Positions 1 through 7,609 of a stretch of 14,496 nt of DNA are shown here, piece after piece. Source of the DNA: Bdellovibrionales bacterium. GTDB taxonomy: Bacteria; Myxococcota; XYA12-FULL-58-9; SYDY01. Under the pieces are notes generated by a model. That model searched no databases. It was not told where the DNA came from and worked only from the letters and a program-made list of their open reading frames with translations. The stretch spans positions 1 to 14,496 of the forward strand of contig SYDY01000071.1 in NCBI GenBank assembly GCA_005801425.1, read 5' to 3'. The stretch's first letter is position 1. Each line of letters begins with the position of its first letter. A program made the position numbers and the translations under genes.

Positions 1-568
1 CGGCTTCATCAAGCACCACAACGCTGATTGCGCGCAATGAAAGAGCGCCGTCAGACATCAAGTCGAGCAAGCGTCCGGGTGTTGCCACCAAGATGTCGGC
101 ACCGCGCTCAAGGGCACGAACCTGGCCTGCGCGTGGAACGCCACCAAAGATCACACGTGTGATGAGATCGGTGTATTTTGAGTATGCCGTAAATCGCTCA
201 GCGATTTGCGCGGCAAGTTCGCGTGTAGGTGCCAATACCAAGGCACGGGGATGACGGCTTTTGCCTTTGTTCCCTGCCTGAAGCAAATGGTGCAAAATAG
301 GCAAAGCAAATGCGGCGGTTTTGCCTGTGCCTGTGTCGGCAGTGGCAAGCACATCGCGCCCTTCGAGGGCTGGGCCTATGGCGGCAAGCTGGATCGGCGT
401 TGGGATGGTATACCCAGCTTCATCCAAAGCGCGGCAAAGCACAGGGGCAAGTCCCATGGTGGCAAATACTGAAGTCGTTCCATTGAGTGCCTTTCCGTCG
501 GACGGTGGCAGAGATGGAAGAACGGTCGATCCGTCGGACGGGGTGGTCAATTTCATATCTGATGTCAT
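1..568 (-). CDS. DEAD-box ATP-dependent RNA helicase, N-terminal part (runs off the window edge)
   Basis: ATP-dependent RNA-unwinding enzyme of the DEAD-box family, probably of the RhlE type. Reading leftwards from ATG at 568, 189 residues are open to the edge without a stop. Visible in order: a Ser/Pro-rich leader (1-30), the Q motif with PTPIQ ending at residue 60, Walker A ATADTGTGKT (75-84), motif Ia PTRELA (114-119), the GG motif near 142, TPGR (163-166), and VLDEA at 185-189, which the partial next codon would complete to DEAD. The C-terminal RecA domain lies outside the window, so the exact subfamily (RhlE, SrmB, DbpA) cannot be settled. No strong Shine-Dalgarno is visible. ATG at 568 is the longest ATG start and precedes the whole conserved core. 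The early coding region carries two identical palindromes, listed separately. Confidence 0.93.
   Translation of the reverse strand, partial: MTSDMKLTTPSDGSTVLPSLPPSDGKALNGTTSVFATMGLAPVLCRALDEAGYTIPTPIQLAAIGPALEGRDVLATADTGTGKTAAFALPILHHLLQAGNKGKSRHPRALVLAPTRELAAQIAERFTAYSKYTDLITRVIFGGVPRAGQVRALERGADILVATPGRLLDLMSDGALSLRAISVVVLDEA
495..541. repeat. Two identical 11-base palindromes near the helicase start
   Basis: CCGTCGGACGG, a perfect odd palindrome (CCGTC-G-GACGG), occurs at 495-505 and again at 531-541, exactly 36 bases apart. Both lie within the first 25 codons of the helicase gene and both encode a PSDG-type tetrapeptide. Because each copy is self-complementary, the two could also pair with each other as an 11-bp stem around a 25-base loop in the mRNA. 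It may be an operator, an RNA structure, or just a duplicated low-complexity peptide. Confidence 0.45.
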
Positions 569-671
569 AAAAAATGGCTCTCGGGGAAAATTCAAAGACC
601 ACACAGTATGACGCATCCAGTAATTTACGTCAATGCCTATGTTTCATAAAAATCCAAACCTAGTTCTCAAC

Positions 672-1595
672 CTATCGGCCCACGTGGCGGGCAGTCTCAA
701 TTAAATCTTCCACATGCTGGGGAATATTTCGATCACAGCGCACGATATAACCGTAATCTACCGACGGAAATAGATGGGGAAGAGGTGTCCCCACCAAACT
801 ATCGGTGTCATCTATGATTACATCCGATGAAATACTAATCACAATACCCGCCTCGATATATTTGCGTGTTGTTTCCCAATCCACGAAACGGATCCGCAAA
901 CGGTTTTTAAGCTGATCCCGGGAAAAAAGGTCGTAAAGATTGGGCAGCACACGAAAATTTTCAGCAGGAAACGCGAGATCAAATGAACTGATTTCCTCAA
1001 CAGTGAGATGCGGTTTTCCTGCAAGTGGATGATCTTTCGGTGTGATCAGAGCCGGTGGGTACTGGTAAACCTGGATGTAACGCACAGAGGCGGGAAACGC
1101 CACGTGACCACGTCGGGGGAGCAAAGCAACATCAACCTCATTGCTTAGAATCTTTTCGATAGCCTGCGTGTGCTCCGCATAATGGATCACCACATCGCAG
1201 TCTTTGAATTCCCCGAGATACACTTTGAGCACGCGAGGCAGAATAAACGAAATCCCCGTACTGTTGCTTGCAATACGAAGCTCGAACTCTTTCTGCTCCG
1301 CACGCCGCTTATAGAATGTTTCGTGCAAAGTATTGATGCCTTCTATGTGTTCAATAGCCAGGACATAAAGCAATCGGCCATCGTTGGTGAGCTTGATACG
1401 CGGTCCATGGCGCTCGAAAAGCTGGACCTTGAGATCGTCTTCCAAGCTTTTGATTTGTAAGGAAACAGCGGCATGTGTCACACCCAGGAATTTGGCCGCC
1501 TTGGAGATCGATTCAAACTGGGTTGCATAACAGAATCCACGGAGCTGCTGGAGACGGTTTTGCTTGTAGTAAAAGGTATTGGTGTGATTTTGCAT
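672..1595 (-). CDS. LysR-family transcriptional regulator, CysB-like effector domain
   Basis: DNA-binding transcription factor of the LysR family, 307 residues from the chosen start, a normal length. The winged helix-turn-helix spans about residues 14-75 (LQQLRGF, then SISKAAKFLGVTHAAVSLQI and LFERHG). The rest is a two-lobed effector-binding domain. Segments such as FVDWETTRKYIEAGIVISI resemble the CysB/Cbl branch, whose effectors are sulfur metabolites; that likeness is by eye only. I chose ATG at 1595 because GGA lies 7 bases upstream. ATG at 1610 lacks a ribosome site but is possible. A TTG at 1655 is open but would place coding sequence over the operator and the TATAAT box. It is divergent from the dehydrogenase-oxidase fusion gene at 1717, the usual layout for a LysR regulator and its target. 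Confidence 0.92.
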   Translation of the reverse strand: MQNHTNTFYYKQNRLQQLRGFCYATQFESISKAAKFLGVTHAAVSLQIKSLEDDLKVQLFERHGPRIKLTNDGRLLYVLAIEHIEGINTLHETFYKRRAEQKEFELRIASNSTGISFILPRVLKVYLGEFKDCDVVIHYAEHTQAIEKILSNEVDVALLPRRGHVAFPASVRYIQVYQYPPALITPKDHPLAGKPHLTVEEISSFDLAFPAENFRVLPNLYDLFSRDQLKNRLRIRFVDWETTRKYIEAGIVISISSDVIIDDTDSLVGTPLPHLFPSVDYGYIVRCDRNIPQHVEDLIETARHVGR

Positions 1596-1616
1596 GATTT
1601 TTTCCGTCATGCATCT

Positions 1617-1668
1617 ATCATAAGATGAACTTACGATTATACTTAAAATTATCAAGATATCTTACGAT
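1617..1668. promoter_or_regulatory. Paired LysR-type boxes in the divergent intergenic region
   Basis: Two dyads lie between the divergent genes. The first is ATCATAAG-N5-CTTACGAT at 1617-1637, with an inner TAAG-N5-CTTA matching the LysR T-N11-A consensus at 1621-1633. The second contains the perfect palindrome AAGATATCTT (1654-1663), also inside a T-N11-A frame (1652-1664), and is followed by another CTTACGAT at 1661-1668. The centres are about 31 bases apart, close to three helical turns, so both sites would face the same side of the DNA. This fits the recognition-plus-activation site pair bound by a LysR tetramer. Binding itself is inferred. Confidence 0.6.
1636..1641 (-). promoter_or_regulatory. 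Possible -10 box of the LysR gene
   Basis: On the minus strand these six bases read TATAAT, a perfect sigma-70 -10 hexamer, 26 bases before ATG 1610 and 41 before ATG 1595. No good -35 hexamer is found at the usual spacing. The box abuts the first LysR dyad (1617-1637), so binding there would be expected to repress the regulator's own gene. Confidence 0.35.
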
Positions 1669-1704
1669 CAGATTACCCGATAAGAATTGCGTCATATCAT
1701 CACT

Positions 1705-1708
1705 GGAG
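1705..1708 (+). promoter_or_regulatory. Ribosome binding site fixing the start at 1717
   Basis: GGAG ends 8 bases before ATG 1717. The longer open frame beginning with TTG at 1687 has no comparable site, so 1717 is taken as the start. Confidence 0.7.
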
Positions 1709-1716
1709 TCTTCGTC

Positions 1717-3984
1717 ATGGCCAGTTTTTGGATGTTACGCGAAACAAGAAATGCCTTATGTCGCATGCATGTGTTTACGCGAAGATTTGCCCAAACAGGT
1801 GCTTCCACACTGAGCATCGCACCCCATGGCCCACATCGAGACTCATTCGAAAAATTCGGAGTTCAACACATTACCAACTCCCATGGGCAAAGTAACGGAG
1901 CCGCACTTCTCGAAGCTGTCAGGCTGCACGCCACTGCATCACCCGGCAAACCACTTCAACTCGTGGTCGGCGGACAAAAAATCACACGTTCGCAAGCTGA
2001 AGAGATGGAAAGTTTGGCTTCTGTGACATGGTTTCGCCGTGGCACCGACGCGCGCAATATCGAAACCACACAACCCATACGCAATACGCCCTATGTCAAT
2101 GCGCCCTTTGTCGCCCAAGACATCTGCAAAGAAATATTTCATGATCCGAAAGCGGGTGAAACACTGGCCCTGGTGGGGTTTGGCCCCATCAATCAAGAAG
2201 TCGCGCGCAAGGCCATCGCACTTGGACTCAACGTTGTGGTGTACACGCCCAGGCTTGCCGATGAAACTACGCGTGCAGAGGCCATGCAAGGGACAGAACT
2301 TGAACACAAGATACGCTTTGCTTCCACGATATGTGAGGCATGCAACGGTGCACATTACCTGTCCATTGCATGCAATGAAAATCCATCATCGCATCACCAA
2401 ATAACACCCCAAGCCCTTGATGGACTTAAGCCACAAGCACGCATGACGTGCGTATCACCCTTTGCCGTCTTGGCCCCAGAAACAATTCCATGGCTTGCAG
2501 CACAAACATACAGCAAACGCCTCGCCCATGTGGTTTTGGACAACAATCCAGAACAAGTGGCACTGGTAAAGCAACAATGCGGTGAGCTGCCAAGCACAAT
2601 GCATGTACGAAGCAGCGCCATGGCAGCACCCGAATGCGTGCAAGCACTCAACAACGCTGTCGCCATCACACTCGGACAAAAATATCTCGAAGACATTATC
2701 GTAGGACGCCATCGTTGGCCTCAAAGCCCCAGCAGCAAACAACACACACTCCTCATAGGAGGCGGCTTCAACAATCTTGTGCATGCACTCATGTCCCATC
2801 CACAAGAAGACATCACCATCATCGACCCAGGGGGTAAGAACACATCGAATACATTCGATATGCGACACATCTCGCCCGCAGAAACACTGCCTCACATGAC
2901 AAAAAGTCGTGAGCATGCACTCACCACACCTTTAGTTCTATTCGGTTGGGCCGCCTATGGTGATCGCCAGCTTACCGATGACGAACGTGCTTTTATTCGC
3001 GCATGGCAATGGAATGCACAAAATCCCGCACTCGTCGCACTTTCAACATCGCTGGTACGTGCATGCAACACCGCAAGCATCATAGAATGGAGCACCCTGA
3101 TTGCACAGCATCCCAATTTATTTCGATCATCGGTAGTAGAAAATTCCAGCCTTGTGCGCTGTTATACTTCCGAAAAAGAAATTGAATCGGCACAAAAATC
3201 CCATGCAACTTTTGGAGCATACGTAACACGGCTGGATATGTCCGATCCCAGATTGCATGGATTAAATCCTGAAATCATTGCAGGCGCACTTAATGTGACA
3301 CTTGGTATGGCATTTAAAGCCCAAGTGCTGGAAAGAGATCTTAAACGCCATCTTCAAGAACGTGGTGTACGATTTATCAAAGACAAAGCAACACGATGGG
3401 AACAAAGCATCGAGACAGGACGCGTTCATGTGTCGCTTCAAAGTGGCGAGACAATCTCAGGCGATCGTGCGTTGATCAGTACGGGTGCACAAAGTTCGTT
3501 TGCAAATGCAGTACAAGGCGTCGCAGGATTTTTTGCACAAGCGCATGGAATGCCCAATCGCACCTTCAAACTTCATCCTCCATCAAAGACGAATCTACCC
3601 GTCATGAATTTCATAGCCACACATGAAGGCACACCCTCTGTGAGCTTTGGCGCTGCCTATGTTGGTCAAGGCAAGATCGATCACAATCTTATTCCTACCT
3701 ATGTGCATATGGCGGAATACTTCCTAAGTTCTGTTGCGGGTCAAAAAGTCACATTAAGCGATATCACCCTATGCAGCGAAAATGGGGGACGCCCTTTTAC
3801 AGCAGATGGAATGCCAATCGTTCATCGCGATGGAAACGTTGTGAGTATTTTAGGAACCAATGCCGCCGGCCTTACGCTCGCACCGCTGATGTCACGCATG
3901 GCAATGTCCTATTGGGCTGGCAAAATCAATCCACTGCATTTGGCGCTTTCGCCTCAGCTTCGTGTTTTGAGCAAGGAACCCTAG
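1717..3984 (+). CDS. Fusion of a D-2-hydroxyacid-dehydrogenase-like domain and a DAO-type FAD oxidoreductase
   Basis: A 755-residue two-enzyme fusion, probably cytoplasmic (no signal peptide seen). Residues about 60-320 look like a D-2-hydroxyacid dehydrogenase: RRGTDARNIE near 107-116, then the NAD Rossmann turn VGFGPINQEVA (153-163) ending in NVVVYTP. The catalytic Arg normally found after the penultimate strand (family pattern N-x-S-R-G) appears replaced in CVSPFAVL (245-252), so normal dehydrogenase activity is doubtful. From about 340 a second Rossmann start, LLIGGGFNN (345-353) and TIIDPGG, opens a DAO-family flavoprotein. Its C-terminal signature is clear: GGRPFTADGMPIV (690-702) and GTNAAGLTLAPL (713-724). 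DAO enzymes oxidise amines or amino acids. The substrate is unknown. It heads a three-gene plus-strand cluster and is divergent from the LysR gene. Confidence 0.8.
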   Translation: MASFWMLRETRNALCRMHVFTRRFAQTGASTLSIAPHGPHRDSFEKFGVQHITNSHGQSNGAALLEAVRLHATASPGKPLQLVVGGQKITRSQAEEMESLASVTWFRRGTDARNIETTQPIRNTPYVNAPFVAQDICKEIFHDPKAGETLALVGFGPINQEVARKAIALGLNVVVYTPRLADETTRAEAMQGTELEHKIRFASTICEACNGAHYLSIACNENPSSHHQITPQALDGLKPQARMTCVSPFAVLAPETIPWLAAQTYSKRLAHVVLDNNPEQVALVKQQCGELPSTMHVRSSAMAAPECVQALNNAVAITLGQKYLEDIIVGRHRWPQSPSSKQHTLLIGGGFNNLVHALMSHPQEDITIIDPGGKNTSNTFDMRHISPAETLPHMTKSREHALTTPLVLFGWAAYGDRQLTDDERAFIRAWQWNAQNPALVALSTSLVRACNTASIIEWSTLIAQHPNLFRSSVVENSSLVRCYTSEKEIESAQKSHATFGAYVTRLDMSDPRLHGLNPEIIAGALNVTLGMAFKAQVLERDLKRHLQERGVRFIKDKATRWEQSIETGRVHVSLQSGETISGDRALISTGAQSSFANAVQGVAGFFAQAHGMPNRTFKLHPPSKTNLPVMNFIATHEGTPSVSFGAAYVGQGKIDHNLIPTYVHMAEYFLSSVAGQKVTLSDITLCSENGGRPFTADGMPIVHRDGNVVSILGTNAAGLTLAPLMSRMAMSYWAGKINPLHLALSPQLRVLSKEP

Positions 3985-4005
3985 ACACAAAATAGATAGC
4001 GCCAT

Positions 4006-4770
4006 ATGATTATTCCCATGTCCTTTTTTAATGTGTCTGAAGACTACCTAACGAAACGACCAAAAGACACAAAGTTCGACCCATTTTTGTATGTTCCCGT
4101 GAGCCCTACAGCACCGCGATTCGAGTTAGATCTTGATCCTTTTGCCGATCAATATGTCCCTTCACACAGCAGACCTCAAAGTCCACTCTTTTCTTCGTCA
4201 CACGAATACGATCCATTTTTAAGCTGTCCTTGGATCCCTCCCATATCGCCATCGCCATGGGAACAAATCTCAGATGAACACATGATGCCCCAAGCCCTCG
4301 TCGTACCAGAACACGTTCCAGCTTCCATCGATGTGTTGCAACAAAAACCAGCGTTGTTCCAAGTAAGGGCTGGAACACATGGAGACCGAAACCTATGGAT
4401 CGAAACACGCTTACAAAAGCTCAGTGGGCATGCACTGTGGAGCGATGCCCTCAGCCAAAAGATCCTACGGAATTATGATCCCAACGACATCATCACTTTG
4501 GATGGTGGTATTGTTCTGTCCATTCATATCGAAGCACAGAAAATAGCACAGAATATTAACCCAGAGGATATTACATATTTTACGCTCCGGAAGAAAATAT
4601 CATCTGCAGTACAAGTGTGGCGAAAAGGCGAGGATTCTTGGATTACGCGACAATCACCCCGAGACAATACACCAGAGCCACCCTCCTCCCATGATGGTCA
4701 CAAAAACGCTGTGAGCGCTTTGCTCGTCTTAAATCTGACCGAATGTTATTTGCGTGCATTAAACGCATAG
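4006..4770 (+). CDS. Uncharacterised protein with three DPF-containing proline-rich repeats
   Basis: I do not recognise this 254-residue protein. Its N-terminal third is rich in Pro, Ser and aromatic residues and looks disordered. It holds three similar segments, each with a DPF tripeptide (residues 25-27, 44-46 and 69-71) followed by a VP or IP and SP-type spacer, for example FDPFLYVPVSP and YDPFLSCPWIPPISP. The C-terminal part (about 115-220) is more ordinary and may fold (for example GGIVLSIHIEAQKIAQNI). No signal peptide, membrane segment or catalytic motif is evident. It sits 21 bases after the fusion enzyme and 40 before the channel gene, so co-transcription is likely. No convincing ribosome site precedes 4006; ATG 4018 is an alternative start. 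Codon use does not stand out by eye. Confidence 0.7.
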   Translation: MIIPMSFFNVSEDYLTKRPKDTKFDPFLYVPVSPTAPRFELDLDPFADQYVPSHSRPQSPLFSSSHEYDPFLSCPWIPPISPSPWEQISDEHMMPQALVVPEHVPASIDVLQQKPALFQVRAGTHGDRNLWIETRLQKLSGHALWSDALSQKILRNYDPNDIITLDGGIVLSIHIEAQKIAQNINPEDITYFTLRKKISSAVQVWRKGEDSWITRQSPRDNTPEPPSSHDGHKNAVSALLVLNLTECYLRALNA

Positions 4771-4810
4771 ACGCTTTTCGCTGGCACATTTTTTAGACCC
4801 TGCATATCCC

Positions 4811-7609
4811 ATGCGCATCATGGCGAGCATCAGAATTCCCGACAGCCTCTTTTTTGCCGCGTTGATGGCGCTGCCATCTATTGCGATGGCACGCCCAACC
4901 CAGCTCGAGGACAAAGCACCCTATCACATTGCCGTCGTTGCACCTCTTTCGGGACCAAGTGCTGAAACAGGACGCAATATGGTGTCGGGTGCCAAATTGA
5001 TTGCAAAGCAAATCAATGCAGAAGGCGGTATCGATGGCCATCGTATCAATTTGACCATCCACGATGACGCCGGATCCCCAGGCAATGCACGTGCAGTGGC
5101 GGAAGAAATAGTAAGAAACAATCAGAGCATTGCTGTTCTGGGTCACTGGTACAGCGTTTCATCCATTGCCGCAGGCCCCATATATCGGGATGCGCACATC
5201 GCAGCTGTATCACCAGGATCCATGAGCCCTACGGTCACCGAAAACAATCCATGGATGTTCACCACAATCCATGATCTTAAAATATCGGGTAATGTACTCA
5301 CCTATTATCTTCAATCTATTTTAGGGCTGACCCATATTGCCATCGCGCATGAGGCAAGCACTTACGGACAACAACTTGCCGATGTCATGACAAAAACAGG
5401 CCATGATATTGGCATTCAGACATTGCACATCACAACCAATCCGAATTCAGCACGTGAAACAGCACAACGAATTTTGCAAACACTCTCAACACAAAAAGAA
5501 TTCGCGACCCTGATGATCGCAACAACAGCAACCGAAGGTGCGCATCTCGTTCGTGCATTGCGCGATGAAGGCTTTACAGGAACGATTGTGGGCTCTGCGA
5601 CATTTTCCGAAGATGAATTTCTTAACGCACTTTCGGGCACATCAACCCCCGCACGCAATGCCGCCTATTACAGCCACGGGATCTACGCCATTGCACCTTT
5701 GCTCATGGCCACCGCAGGCCCAAAAGCCCATGCATTTTCACATAACTATCGCGACGAATATGGGCTTGAACCAGGATGGCCCGCTGCCTACGCTGCCGAT
5801 ACACTCAATGTGATTGTTGAAGCGATACGACGATCCAATCTCAACACCCAAACCTTACAAGAACAACGCACCGCCATCCATAAAGCACTCGCAGGTATGA
5901 ACAGTGCCAGCGCCGGTTACGATGGGATCACCGGTGTCACCTATTTTACAGCCACGGGTAGCGCCGCAAAACCGCCTGTCATAGGGCGCTATCGTGACAG
6001 CATTCTCGTACCAGCCCCCGTACAACTCACACCCGTCAATCGTGCCTACGCCATCACAGACACCCCCAGCGCTGGCACGCTTGTTGTGGACAATTTACTT
6101 CTTAGACGAACCGAAGTTGTTTTTAGTGGCATCGAGATGATCAGAATCGACAACATCAAACCTTGGGAACTTACATTTGATGCCGAATTTTTCTTGTGGT
6201 TTCGTTATGATCCCACAACATCGGCGACGGATATCGAATTTACCAATGCTGTGGGCAATGTCGTTCTTGGCGATCCCATTCGTGCGTACAATACCCATGG
6301 ATTGGAATACAGATTGTATCGCGTGCGCGGTTCATTTCGCGCAAAGTCACTCGCCTATCACAATGTCCTTGGCATCGCAGATCTGCCCATTCGATTTCGT
6401 CATCGAAGCAAAGATCACAGCGAGCTCATTTATGCCGTCGATCAAGACACGTCGTCGCATGCCAAGGATGACATCCTAAGCCCCGCCAGTCGTTGGGTGG
6501 TCAACACCATCACATCCTATCAAGACATCGAGCCAGGAAGTGGGCTGGGTGCCCCTAGCATCGACGGCACAGGATCCGCGGGTACGTCTGTTTTTGCCCA
6601 CAATATTTCCGTAAAAGCTGCATCGATCACCTTGGGGAGTATACTTCCAGGCAATATACCTCAACGTATTTTACCTATCGCACTTTTTCTTTGGGCCATC
6701 GCAATGTTCGCACGACGCCCCAAGCGTCTCGGCACAGCGCCTGTATGGTCCTTGATTCTATTGGTGGCCTCTGCACTCGTAAGCCTTGCAACAGCCGAAG
6801 TGGCATTCATACGAACATTAGCACACAGCACAGAATGGACATCACAATTGGGCCATGGCTTTGAAATTTTGTGGTGGCTGGTACCCACGCTTCTTTTGCA
6901 CGCCATACTCAACACCTTGGTATGGGACGTGGCCGAGCGACGCACGGGACATGCCGTACCCACCACCATGCGCATGATCATGCTCGCACTTCTTTTAACA
7001 TTTGCTGCATTTGGTATTCTTGCTTTTGTATTCAATCAAAAGGTAACCAGCTTGCTTGCAACATCCGGCGTGGTTGCCATGGTCGTAGGCCTTGCTGTGC
7101 AGGTCAATATTTCAAATATCGTGTCAGGATTGGTTCTTAATTTGGAAAAACCTTTTAAAATTGGCGACTGGGTGCAGGTGGGCGACGCGATTGGACGCGT
7201 GGTGGATATCAACTGGCGTGCAACACGCCTTCATACGCTCATGGACAATGTCGTCTCCATTCCCAATGCCAAAGTGGCCGACATGACGGTCATCAATTAC
7301 CACTATCCAACTTATTCATCATGGTATGGTTTTAATGTTTTTGTAGATCACCACCATGATCCTTCTACGGTCAAAAAGATCCTCGAAGAAGCCATTCTTG
7401 CGGTGCCCACCGTCAGTGAACCGTGGGTTGTTTTGGCGAGTCTTAACGAATGGTCGGCGGATTACGGTGTCTATTATCGAAGCACCGACTACGCACGCAA
7501 AGTCGATATCCAACATCAAGTGTGGACATCCATATGGGAACATCTCAGCAAAGCTGGGATTAAGCCCGCTGTGCGCAAACAACAGGTGCAGGTGTCTCAA
7601 GTTACTTAA
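4811..7609 (+). CDS. Predicted ligand-gated MscS channel: periplasmic-binding, pLGIC-like and MscS modules fused
   Basis: A 932-residue envelope protein built from four parts. (1) A signal peptide, with likely cleavage after AIAMA at residue 27. (2) A type I periplasmic-binding domain of the branched-chain amino acid family, about 37-400 (HIAVVAPLSGPSAETGRNM, GGIDGHRI, AVSPGSMSP, WPAAYAADTL). (3) A beta-rich segment, about 425-610, resembling the extracellular domain of prokaryotic pentameric ligand-gated channels: GIEMIRIDNIK, FDAEFFLWFRYD, DIEFTNA, YRVRGSF, and a Pro-loop-like YHNVLGIADLPIRFRHR (516-532). (4) About four hydrophobic segments (615-634, 645-668, 682-705, 720-742), then the MscS pore helix and beta domain (746-835: GLAVQVNISNIVSG, PFKIGDWVQVGDAIGRVVDI, SIPNAKVAD). 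Expected in the inner membrane with sensor domains in the periplasm, probably letting solute binding gate the pore. ATG 4820 is an alternative start; neither has a strong ribosome site. Confidence 0.85.
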   Translation: MRIMASIRIPDSLFFAALMALPSIAMARPTQLEDKAPYHIAVVAPLSGPSAETGRNMVSGAKLIAKQINAEGGIDGHRINLTIHDDAGSPGNARAVAEEIVRNNQSIAVLGHWYSVSSIAAGPIYRDAHIAAVSPGSMSPTVTENNPWMFTTIHDLKISGNVLTYYLQSILGLTHIAIAHEASTYGQQLADVMTKTGHDIGIQTLHITTNPNSARETAQRILQTLSTQKEFATLMIATTATEGAHLVRALRDEGFTGTIVGSATFSEDEFLNALSGTSTPARNAAYYSHGIYAIAPLLMATAGPKAHAFSHNYRDEYGLEPGWPAAYAADTLNVIVEAIRRSNLNTQTLQEQRTAIHKALAGMNSASAGYDGITGVTYFTATGSAAKPPVIGRYRDSILVPAPVQLTPVNRAYAITDTPSAGTLVVDNLLLRRTEVVFSGIEMIRIDNIKPWELTFDAEFFLWFRYDPTTSATDIEFTNAVGNVVLGDPIRAYNTHGLEYRLYRVRGSFRAKSLAYHNVLGIADLPIRFRHRSKDHSELIYAVDQDTSSHAKDDILSPASRWVVNTITSYQDIEPGSGLGAPSIDGTGSAGTSVFAHNISVKAASITLGSILPGNIPQRILPIALFLWAIAMFARRPKRLGTAPVWSLILLVASALVSLATAEVAFIRTLAHSTEWTSQLGHGFEILWWLVPTLLLHAILNTLVWDVAERRTGHAVPTTMRMIMLALLLTFAAFGILAFVFNQKVTSLLATSGVVAMVVGLAVQVNISNIVSGLVLNLEKPFKIGDWVQVGDAIGRVVDINWRATRLHTLMDNVVSIPNAKVADMTVINYHYPTYSSWYGFNVFVDHHHDPSTVKKILEEAILAVPTVSEPWVVLASLNEWSADYGVYYRSTDYARKVDIQHQVWTSIWEHLSKAGIKPAVRKQQVQVSQVT

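Noticed and set aside
1596-1655. TTG start at 1655 for the LysR gene
   Set aside because: It would make the TATAAT box and the first LysR dyad coding sequence; ATGs at 1610 and 1595 are closer to the normal LysR start, and 1595 has a ribosome site.
1687-1716. Longer frame for the fusion enzyme starting at TTG 1687
   Set aside because: GGAG sits 8 bases before ATG 1717, and nothing supports the TTG.
1939-2916. Several minus-strand open frames inside the fusion enzyme gene
   Set aside because: They are shadows of the long plus-strand gene, which carries both NAD and FAD motifs throughout this region.
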